Assembly: GCA_934615635.1 (NCBI GenBank)
Contig: CAKTTT010000136.1
Location: forward strand, 1 to 6,421
From: an uncultured Eubacteriales bacterium
Lineage (GTDB): Bacteria; Bacillota; Clostridia; Oscillospirales; Acutalibacteraceae
Direction: 5' to 3'
Length of the DNA stretch: 6,421 bases
The translations under genes were made by a program, and so were the position numbers. Positions 1 through 5,212 of the stretch are shown here, in pieces (position 1 is the first letter of the stretch; each line of letters opens with the position of its first letter). The notes under the pieces are model-generated. The model saw only the letters and a list, made by a program, of their open reading frames with translations, did no database searches and was not told where the DNA came from.

Positions 1-528
1 GATCATCCGAGGGCATATGGGGAGTATATGCGGCTGGTGGCCGGCGGCGTCAAGGCGAAAGCGACGGAGCTGGATTATCCCGTGCCCTATATGGTGATTG
101 AACCGGGCCGCTCGGTGGTGGCTTCCGCCGGGATCACCTTGTATACCGCCGGGCATATCAAGGAGATCCCCGGCATCCGCACATATGTGAGCATCGACGG
201 CGGTATGACGGATAATCCCCGGTATGCGCTGTATCAAGCGGCCTATACGGTGGTGAACGCCTCCAAGGCCGACCAGCCGGCGGATACGTCGGTGACTTTG
301 GCGGGCCGCTGCTGCGAGAGCGGCGATCTGATTCAGGAAAACGCGCCGATCCGCACCTGTACGCCGGGAGATGTGCTGGCGGTTCTGGCCACCGGCGCTT
401 ACAACTATTCCATGTCCTCCAACTACAATCGCCTGCCCCGGCCCGCCGTGGTGATGGTCAGGGAAGGAACCTCCCGTGTGGTGGTCAAGGCGGAAACCTA
501 TGAGGATCTGATCCGGAACGATCTTTGA
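1..528 (+). CDS. lysA: Diaminopimelate decarboxylase, C-terminal part (5' end outside window)
   Basis: Last step of lysine synthesis: PLP-dependent decarboxylation of meso-diaminopimelate to L-lysine in the cytoplasm. The frame is open from base 1, so the gene is cut by the window edge; 175 residues remain, against a usual length of about 420, so the N-terminal PLP-lysine region is missing. Visible family motifs (numbered within the fragment) are EPGRS at 34-38, DGGMTDNPR at 66-74, the catalytic-cysteine motif CESGD at 105-109, and the PLP/substrate segment GAYNYSMSSNYNRLPRP at 132-148. These are diagnostic of the fold-type III decarboxylase family and the CESGD plus GAY pair favours LysA over ornithine or arginine decarboxylases. 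Codons run cleanly to a TGA at 526-528. It is convergent with the lipoprotein gene and shares a terminator hairpin with it. It has no visible functional link to the glycan operon. Confidence 0.95.
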   Translation, partial: DHPRAYGEYMRLVAGGVKAKATELDYPVPYMVIEPGRSVVASAGITLYTAGHIKEIPGIRTYVSIDGGMTDNPRYALYQAAYTVVNASKADQPADTSVTLAGRCCESGDLIQENAPIRTCTPGDVLAVLATGAYNYSMSSNYNRLPRPAVVMVREGTSRVVVKAETYEDLIRNDL

Positions 529-575
529 GAAGAGAAGCAGTCGGCATAATAGGCACGATAGACACAGACAGGATA

Positions 576-612
576 ATAACCCCCGCCCTATTTTAAATAG
601 GACGGGGGTTAT
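576..612. terminator. Shared hairpin terminator between convergent genes
   Basis: A 15-base inverted repeat (576-590 against 598-612) encloses a 7-base TTTTAAA loop. The stem contains a run of five G:C pairs. One stem position (586 with 602) is a C-A mismatch in the + transcript but a G-U wobble in the - transcript, so the hairpin is continuous only for RNA made from the lipoprotein side. Neither side has a clean T tract, so it is a weaker intrinsic terminator than the one at 1548-1578. It lies 47 bases after the lysA stop and 7 bases after the lipoprotein stop. Confidence 0.75.
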
Positions 613-619
613 CGTATAC

Positions 620-1219
620 TTATGCGGGGATAAGATCCTTAAAGAGGGAGCCGCCTCCGCTGTTGTTCCATCTCATACGATAGGTATAGCCGCAGTTTTC
701 TACCAGGAAGCCCTCGAAATATCCTCCGGGAATCCAATCGCCAAGCGGCGGCCCGTGAGGGCTGCAGAGCCCTTCGTAATGGTACTCGAATGTGATATAA
801 CAGACCCATTGTCGGGGATAGACTTTACGCTGAATGTCATTGTAAACCTCTTCCGGGGATTGAATATCCACGCTGAGATTCCGGTATTCGGTGATGGTGA
901 AGGACTTGTTGTTCCGGGGCGTCATCATGTCCTCCAGATACAGCTTCACCAGCGCGTCCACAATCTCCTCCAGGGATTGCTCCTTCGTCGACACATATTC
1001 ATAGGTCCGGCTGGGGAATTCCGGGCATACGTCGTCGAAGCCGTCGTCTGGTTCGGTGGGCCTTGTCCGGATCGTCGAAGCGGTCGTTTCTCCCTGGGAA
1101 GGAGCTGAGACGGCGCTCTCCTCCCGGGAAGCGGCGGAAGGCTCCGTCGCTCCCGGGCCGCAGCCGCACAATCCCATCAGGCACACAAGCCCCATCGATA
1201 TAACCCACAAACGTTTCAT
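620..1219 (-). CDS. Putative lipoprotein of unknown function
   Basis: A 199-residue protein that I do not recognise. Residues 1-20 form a type II signal peptide: MKR, a hydrophobic core, then LCGC with Cys20 as the likely lipidated residue (the -2 position is Cys, which is less usual; MGLC with Cys18 is the alternative). Residues 21-60 are a Ser/Thr/Glu/Pro-rich linker typical of Gram-positive lipoproteins. From about residue 65 to 199 there is a compact domain rich in aromatic residues, with four cysteines (65, 140, 152, 176) that could form disulphides outside the cell. It begins with an amphipathic helix-like stretch (81-98) and ends with Gly- and aromatic-rich strands. The ATG at 1217-1219 follows GGGAGG (about 10 bases upstream). 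The product should be anchored to the outer face of the membrane. It lies 37 bases downstream of the short secreted ORF and is probably co-transcribed with it. A ligand-binding or envelope-sensing role is possible but nothing in the sequence decides it. Confidence 0.85.
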   Translation of the reverse strand: MKRLWVISMGLVCLMGLCGCGPGATEPSAASREESAVSAPSQGETTASTIRTRPTEPDDGFDDVCPEFPSRTYEYVSTKEQSLEEIVDALVKLYLEDMMTPRNNKSFTITEYRNLSVDIQSPEEVYNDIQRKVYPRQWVCYITFEYHYEGLCSPHGPPLGDWIPGGYFEGFLVENCGYTYRMRWNNSGGGSLFKDLIPA

Positions 1220-1256
1220 ACCAATGCATCCCTCCCGTCGTTATTGTCCTATTTAT

Positions 1257-1424
1257 TTATGAGGGAGTAGAGGTCATGCGGGAGTCGTCACCGATAGCGG
1301 CCGACAACGCCTTGTCGGTAGGATACCAGTCTGCCGCCGTCTGTTCCGGATCGGCAAGGCCGGGGAGGGCAGTTGGAAGGGCGGTTAAAGCGGCAGCCAC
1401 AAGGAGGGCTAGTGAGCGGCGCAG
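1257..1424 (-). CDS. Small secreted protein, non-ATG start (or frameshifted remnant)
   Basis: A 55-codon frame with no ATG near its 5' end. The translation starts LRRSLALLVAAALTALPTAL and continues PGLADPEQ, a good signal peptide (RR, a 15-20 residue Ala/Leu core, and a likely cleavage after LA at residues 23-24). About 30 polar residues follow (including DWYPTDKAL) before a TAA at 1257-1259. AAGGA at 1432-1436 sits 7 bases upstream of the CTG at 1422-1424, ideal spacing, so a CTG start (read as Met) is my first choice. An in-frame TAA at 1437-1445 region excludes a longer version in this frame. The alternative is the GTG at 1445-1447, which reads VVNKRKG before going out of frame; one extra G in the GGGG run at 1426-1429 would join it to this frame. 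It precedes the lipoprotein gene on the same strand and has its own promoter. I do not recognise the mature part. It could be real, a broken gene, or the start of a truncated larger protein. Confidence 0.5.
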   Translation of the reverse strand: MRRSLALLVAAALTALPTALPGLADPEQTAADWYPTDKALSAAIGDDSRMTSTPS

Positions 1425-1467
1425 ACCCCTTTCCTTTTGTTAACCACCTTCGTATGCTTGCTTTATT

Positions 1468-1512
1468 ATCAACATTATTTTATAATATTGTTGATTGTAT
1501 ATCAATAATATT
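1468..1512. promoter_or_regulatory. Putative operator: three 12-base elements in alternating orientation
   Basis: ATCAACATTATT (1468-1479, +), ATCAACAATATT (1484-1495, read on -) and ATCAATAATATT (1501-1512, +) share the consensus ATCAAYAWTATT. The first two make a 28-base imperfect palindrome (1468-1495, four mismatched central positions), and the second and third make a diverging pair 5 bases apart. They cover the -10, the spacer and the -35 of the leftward promoter, so a bound dimeric regulator would block RNA polymerase. The regulator is not encoded in the window. AT-rich DNA produces such matches more easily than GC-rich DNA, which limits confidence. Confidence 0.45.
1477..1505 (-). promoter_or_regulatory. 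Sigma-A type promoter for the short ORF and lipoprotein gene
   Basis: Read leftward, TTGATA (1500-1505, one mismatch to TTGACA) is followed after exactly 17 bases by TAAAAT (1477-1482, one mismatch to TATAAT). Transcription would begin near 1468-1471, giving a leader of about 45 bases before the CTG at 1424. The surrounding DNA is strikingly AT-rich next to GC-rich genes. A TATAAA with a 15-base spacer overlaps it and is a less good alternative. Confidence 0.6.
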
Positions 1513-1547
1513 TACAAAAATGTAATAAAATGGGCGAATATGAATAC

Positions 1548-1578
1548 AAAAAGTCCCCCTGTTCGTGAGAACAGGGGG
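1548..1578 (-). terminator. Intrinsic terminator of the glycan operon
   Basis: A perfect 10-base stem (1555-1564 with 1569-1578; CCCCCTGTTC) encloses a 4-base loop and is followed, reading leftward, by AC and a TTTTT run (1548-1552). It begins nine bases after the flippase stop codon, so it marks the end of the leftward operon and separates it from the promoter of the next unit. Confidence 0.9.
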
Positions 1579-1587
1579 AGAGGGTGT

Positions 1588-3150
1588 TCAGCCGTCGGTG
1601 TGGGGCCGATTTTTCATAAAGGGGAGCTTGCGCAACATGGCGCCGCCAAGGCGCCGGAAATACCGCATTTCCTCGGTCCTCCAGTAGAACAGCAGGTTGA
1701 GCGCGTTGGGAAGAATCAGACATACCACCGCCCGCAGCAGCAGGTTGAGAAAGCCGTCGCCCGGCAGCAGGAGACAGAGCCCGTAGGTCAGTGCCAACTG
1801 CAGCGTGAGCAAAACGCTGTTTTTCAGTAGCACTTTATAATAGAGGGCGACGCCGGATTCGAAAGCATATTTGCAGGTCACATACACTTCGATGGGATAG
1901 CAGATCAGCAGGGTGGTGATGATGGTGCCCAAAATGACGCCTGGAAAGCCGATGAGCTTTACTAGAATAATGGACAGCACCACGTTTCCGCCCGCTTCAA
2001 AGAGGGGTTTGTAGCGATCGGGTCGGAAGATGCCGCAGGTTTCCTTGATGGTGTTGAAGGAAACGCGCATACCGCGGACATAAAAGGCTATAGAGATGAT
2101 CAGCACCAGTGGCATATCGAACAGATATTTTTTGCCGAAGAAGAGTCCGATGAAGGGGTTGAACAGACAGAACATGGAGACCGTACAGAAGGAATTGATC
2201 AAATGGAGCAGCAAATCATACTTTTTGAAAAAGGCCAGCCGTTTTTCAGGGCCTTCGCTGGCGTTGTAGTTGCCGATGCTGGCTTTCATGCCTTCCGTCA
2301 TGCTGGTAATTAGCTGCCGCAGGCTGTTGGCAATCAACTCATAGTTGGAGTACAGCCCCACCGTCGCCAGGTTCACGAAAGCGGAGGTGATCAGGTTGTC
2401 CGTCTGATACACGGCGATGGAGCCGACCTTATGCATCATCAGCGCCTTGGTATCGCTGATCAGCCGCTTTTTGGTGACGTCGTCCACCTGCGCCTTTTTA
2501 TACTTGCGCAGATACGGGTAATGGCGATCCACCATCAGGGAGAGGACGACGTTTTCCAAAAACACCAGGACGATCATGGAAATCAGGTAGGCATAATAGC
2601 TTCCGGTCAGCACCAGGCCGGTGATCTGGACCGCAGCCAGCAGGATTTTGAAGATGGCGGTGACGGCGGAGATTTTGAAATTCTGCTGATCGGCGAACAG
2701 CAGCGAGCGTTTGTAGGCGAACAGGTAGGACAGGGCGGAATTCAGCACAAACAGCAGGTAAATGATATAGATGTCCGGGATATCCTCCGGCATGTCCTTG
2801 ATCAGATACCGAATAAAAGGGGTCAGAACCAGGCCCAGGATCGATACGACGGCGAACATGACGTGGTAGATCTTGGCGTACAGATTCATCAGCGCGGCAA
2901 CCTTTTGCTCGTCCTTTTCGGCCAGCGGCTTGTAAAGGGAAAAGATGGCCGCGGTGCCGAAACCCAGCTCGGTCAGCGAAAGGATGGAGATCACATTAGA
3001 GAATAGGCCGTTCAGGCCCAGGTAGTCCTCGCTTAGATATTTCAGAAAAACGGAGCGGGTAAAGAATCCGATCAACACAATGATGATCTGGGAACCTATA
3101 CCGAAGAGAGAATTGCGTATACTGTTACTGGTTCTTTTGGCCGTTTCCAT
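1588..3150 (-). CDS. Oligosaccharide flippase (Wzx/MOP-type polysaccharide transporter)
   Basis: A 520-residue polytopic membrane protein. Hydrophobic segments can be seen at roughly 15-31, 48-70, 93-117, 127-146, 163-183, 187-206, 245-265, 316-338, 345-362, 385-405, 407-427, 445-462 and 468-490, matching the 12-14 spans of the MOP (MATE-like) polysaccharide exporters. The N-terminal stretch RNSLFGIGSQIIIVLIGFF and the YLGLNGLFSNVISILSLTEL segment (43-62) followed by GFGTAAIFSLYKPLAEKD are typical of Firmicute repeat-unit flippases of the RfbX family. The long cationic loop at 210-232 should be cytoplasmic. The expected role is to move undecaprenyl-linked glycan units to the outer face of the membrane. 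The ATG at 3148-3150 has an excellent GAGGGAGGA site 5 bases upstream, and the gene start overlaps the end of the preceding glycosyltransferase by 26 bases, suggesting translational coupling. It is the last gene before the terminator. The specific substrate cannot be read from the sequence. Confidence 0.9.
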   Translation of the reverse strand: METAKRTSNSIRNSLFGIGSQIIIVLIGFFTRSVFLKYLSEDYLGLNGLFSNVISILSLTELGFGTAAIFSLYKPLAEKDEQKVAALMNLYAKIYHVMFAVVSILGLVLTPFIRYLIKDMPEDIPDIYIIYLLFVLNSALSYLFAYKRSLLFADQQNFKISAVTAIFKILLAAVQITGLVLTGSYYAYLISMIVLVFLENVVLSLMVDRHYPYLRKYKKAQVDDVTKKRLISDTKALMMHKVGSIAVYQTDNLITSAFVNLATVGLYSNYELIANSLRQLITSMTEGMKASIGNYNASEGPEKRLAFFKKYDLLLHLINSFCTVSMFCLFNPFIGLFFGKKYLFDMPLVLIISIAFYVRGMRVSFNTIKETCGIFRPDRYKPLFEAGGNVVLSIILVKLIGFPGVILGTIITTLLICYPIEVYVTCKYAFESGVALYYKVLLKNSVLLTLQLALTYGLCLLLPGDGFLNLLLRAVVCLILPNALNLLFYWRTEEMRYFRRLGGAMLRKLPFMKNRPHTDG

Positions 3151-4141
3151 CCGCGTCCTCCCTCAAGGCTGGCCGCCGCTTATGAGCGATCTGAAACAGC
3201 AGCCAAGCCGTCAATTTGTTAAAGGTGAGAATATACAGTCCTTTTGCCCCGTTGCGGTAAAAATAAGGGTTTTTCAGGGCGCAGCGGAAGTTTTTCCTCA
3301 CCAGCTCCCTCGCCTGCCGGTAGGCCCGGCGAAAAACAGCGGGATCGGCCGTTCGGGCCGCACCCTTCATGAAGGTGGCGTATAGGTACCGCATACAGCA
3401 GTACTGCAATTGGGGCTCATAGGCCTCGAACAGCCCGTTTTCCCGATAATGCTGCAGAATGGTCCGCCAATTTTGCAGATAATCGAACAGCCGCTCGTCA
3501 AACACAGAGGTGATGGCCCCCTGCCGTTGCACATATTGATAAAAGGGCTGCGGCACCACGCCGATGCTCTTTATCCGTGGATAGAGCCGGTATAGGAACT
3601 CCACATCCTCGAACCAGACGCCCTTTTGAAAGCGGAGCCCGCCCTCGAACAGCCGGCGGTGATACAGCTTGTTCCATGCGGCGGGATACAGCCGGGTCAT
3701 GCTGTCCTTGATCTCGCCGGGCTGGTTCAGGTCGCGGTCGAGCTGGGAGGAGACGGGAAGGGTCCGGTCCGGATAGACATAGCGCAGGCCGCACACCACC
3801 ATATCAAAATCGCCCTGTTCCGCCTTTTCCAGCATGGCGGCATACATCCCCGGTTCCAGATAGTCGTCGCTGTCCACAAACGCAATATAGTGCCCCTGGG
3901 CGCGATCCATACCAAAGTTTCTGGCATCGCTGAGGCCGCCGTTTTCCTTTTGAAAGATCCGGATCTCTTCCGGATATTGCCGGGCGTACCGCTCCATGAT
4001 CTGGAAGCAGCCGTCGGGACTGCCGTCGTCCACCACCAGCACTTCCATGTCCGGTATCTGCTGGGAGAGAATGCTGTCCAGACATCTGGGCAGGTATTCC
4101 TCCACGCGGTAGACCGGTACGATGACACTGAGTTTTTTCAT
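3125..4141 (-). CDS. Glycosyltransferase family 2 (first of two in window by 3' position)
   Basis: A 338-residue GT-A fold transferase that would add a sugar from a nucleotide-sugar donor to a lipid-linked acceptor at the inner membrane face. Motifs in order: SVIVPVYRVEEYLPRCLDS at the N-terminus, nucleotide-binding DDGS (38-41), GGLSDARN (68-75), the metal-binding DSDD (90-93), and WFED (176-179), whose ED pair fits the catalytic-base position of this family. The C-terminal 120 residues are basic and contain a short hydrophobic stretch (LTAWLLFQIA) that may associate with the membrane. The frame stays open upstream to 4375, but family alignment demands Met at 4139-4141, and the upstream 78 codons are low-quality and overlap the preceding gene. 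Its ribosome site is poor (AAAGGGAT, too close to the ATG, after an A7 run), so coupling to upstream translation is likely. It overlaps the flippase start by 26 bases. The transferred sugar is unknown. Confidence 0.9.
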   Translation of the reverse strand: MKKLSVIVPVYRVEEYLPRCLDSILSQQIPDMEVLVVDDGSPDGCFQIMERYARQYPEEIRIFQKENGGLSDARNFGMDRAQGHYIAFVDSDDYLEPGMYAAMLEKAEQGDFDMVVCGLRYVYPDRTLPVSSQLDRDLNQPGEIKDSMTRLYPAAWNKLYHRRLFEGGLRFQKGVWFEDVEFLYRLYPRIKSIGVVPQPFYQYVQRQGAITSVFDERLFDYLQNWRTILQHYRENGLFEAYEPQLQYCCMRYLYATFMKGAARTADPAVFRRAYRQARELVRKNFRCALKNPYFYRNGAKGLYILTFNKLTAWLLFQIAHKRRPALREDADGNGQKNQ

Positions 4142-4196
4142 ATCCCTTTTTTTCTGCCGCCGCGGGCTATGGTTCGCAGGGCAGCCTCCGCCTTTC

Positions 4197-4220
4197 CTTA
4201 TCGATCTTATCCGTCTTATC
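4197..4220. repeat. Three tandem 9-base repeats giving three in-frame stop codons
   Basis: CTTATC occurs at 4197, 4206 and 4215 with a strict 9-base period (units CTTATCGAT, CTTATCCGT, CTTATCCGT). Because the period is a multiple of three, each copy puts a TAA in the frame of the upstream glycosyltransferase, whose stop is the first of the three. In the frame of the next gene the same bases read as Ile-Arg repeats with no stop. It fills part of the 74-base gap between the two family 2 transferase genes. Confidence 0.7.
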
Positions 4221-5181
4221 CGTCCGCCGCGGATTTCAGAACGTTGAGCAGCTTGGCCGAGCGATAGAACCCTTTTTTCAGCAGTGTGCAGTACAGCCGA
4301 AACAGGCCGGGCCGCGTGCGGTAGTAGGCATTTTTCTCCCACTGCGGGTAGAGCTGCTCCAAATGCCGGATACAAGCTCCCATCTCGTCAAACCGGCCGA
4401 ATTTCAGGAAGCGGAAGGAGGCGTAGTAGCAGAGCTGAAACAGCATGAGATATTCCAACTCCGGTTCATAGCCCCGCCCCTTCAGCAGGCGATAGACGTT
4501 GTCGCAGGCGGGGATGATGTCCATGAAACGATCCGCGTAGGCGTTTTTGGAGGTGATGGAGCGGTCCCGCTGCCGGTAGCGGTAGATTTCATCCGGATAA
4601 TAGCCGATCCGGTCGGTCAGCGCGGCGAAGGCGGGGATCACCGCCAGATCCTCGTACCAGATGTTTTCGGGAAAGCGCCGGTTTCCCTCTTGCCAGAGGG
4701 AGGTCTTGAAGATCTTGTTGCAGGGAGAGGTGTGGGACAGAATAAAGGTTTTGTTGTTGAATTCCCGCAGAAAGGCGGGGAGGGAGGGGCGGTGTTCCTC
4801 TCTGCCGTCCGGATAAAACCACACGCACTCGAAAACGCCGATTTCGGCCCCATCCCGTTCCATCCCTTCCAGAATACGGCGGTAGCCGTTGTCCACGATC
4901 ATATCGTCGCTGTCCAAAAAGGCCAGATATTCCTTGGTGCACTGGGTAAGACCGAAATTCCGAGCGGCGCCGGGGCAGCCGTTTTTTTGCTGAAAACCGC
5001 GAAATACAGCCGGATAACGCCTCACATAATCGTCGATAATCTTTTGGCTGTCGTCGGTGGAGCCGTCATTGACCAGGATGACCTCCAGATCCTCAACATT
5101 TTGCCGGAGCAGGGAGTCCAGACACGCCGGCAGATAGGCTTCCACATTATAAATAGGAACCACGACGCTGAGACTGAACAA
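4216..5181 (-). CDS. Glycosyltransferase family 2 (second)
   Basis: A 321-residue GT-A transferase, close in layout to its downstream neighbour: SVVVPIYNVEAYLPACLDS at 5-23, NDGS (38-41, Asn in place of the first Asp), CPGAARN (69-75), metal-binding DSDD (90-93) and WYED (175-178). The shared N-terminal pattern YLPxCLDSxLxQ suggests the two are paralogues that have since taken different acceptor or donor specificities (GCPGAARN here against GGLSDARN there). The C-terminus is basic and ends RSAKLLNVLKSAADG. The start is TTG at 5179-5181: an in-frame TGA at 5203-5205 leaves no ATG or GTG in frame, and the conserved N-terminal strand begins right after it. AGGAGAGG at 5189-5196 serves as the ribosome site. 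It follows the GT4 gene by 31 bases. The role is one sugar addition in repeat-unit assembly; the sugar is unknown. Confidence 0.9.
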   Translation of the reverse strand: MFSLSVVVPIYNVEAYLPACLDSLLRQNVEDLEVILVNDGSTDDSQKIIDDYVRRYPAVFRGFQQKNGCPGAARNFGLTQCTKEYLAFLDSDDMIVDNGYRRILEGMERDGAEIGVFECVWFYPDGREEHRPSLPAFLREFNNKTFILSHTSPCNKIFKTSLWQEGNRRFPENIWYEDLAVIPAFAALTDRIGYYPDEIYRYRQRDRSITSKNAYADRFMDIIPACDNVYRLLKGRGYEPELEYLMLFQLCYYASFRFLKFGRFDEMGACIRHLEQLYPQWEKNAYYRTRPGLFRLYCTLLKKGFYRSAKLLNVLKSAADG

Positions 5182-5198
5182 GCCGCATCCTCTCCTTT
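5179..5198 (-). promoter_or_regulatory. Ribosome binding site with competing out-of-frame ATG
   Basis: Read leftward, AAAGGAGAGG (5189-5198) precedes an ATG (5186-5188) and then the TTG (5179-5181). The ATG is in a different frame and gives only 13 codons (MRLVQSQRRGSYL, then TAA). The conserved transferase N-terminus is in the TTG frame, about 7-10 bases from the site, so the TTG is the functional start. The ATG could compete for initiation. Confidence 0.6.
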
Positions 5199-5212
5199 GT
5201 TTTCAGGTGCTT

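Noticed and set aside
999..1262. Alternative frames overlapping the lipoprotein N-terminus on both strands (76 and 68 codons)
   Set aside because: They have no signal peptide or motif and compete with a frame that has a lipobox and a ribosome site.
1220..1587. Riboswitch, structured RNA, tRNA or CRISPR in the intergenic region
   Set aside because: I looked for cobalamin-type conserved boxes, cloverleaf patterns and repeat-spacer spacing on both strands and found none; the region is better explained by a promoter, operator, short ORF and terminator.
1495..1830. + strand frame of 111 codons starting in the AT-rich block
   Set aside because: It reads through the operon terminator and the antisense of the flippase C-terminus, and its product is low-complexity Gln/Arg-rich.
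3626..4267. + strand frame of 213 codons opposite a family 2 transferase
   Set aside because: Same reason: antisense to conserved DDGS/DSDD coding sequence, with no ribosome site.
4142..4375. A 78-codon N-terminal extension of the transferase ending at 3125
   Set aside because: Family 2 enzymes begin within a few residues of the SVIVPVY strand. The extension is Arg-rich, overlaps the end of the preceding gene and has no family counterpart, so the start was set at 4141.
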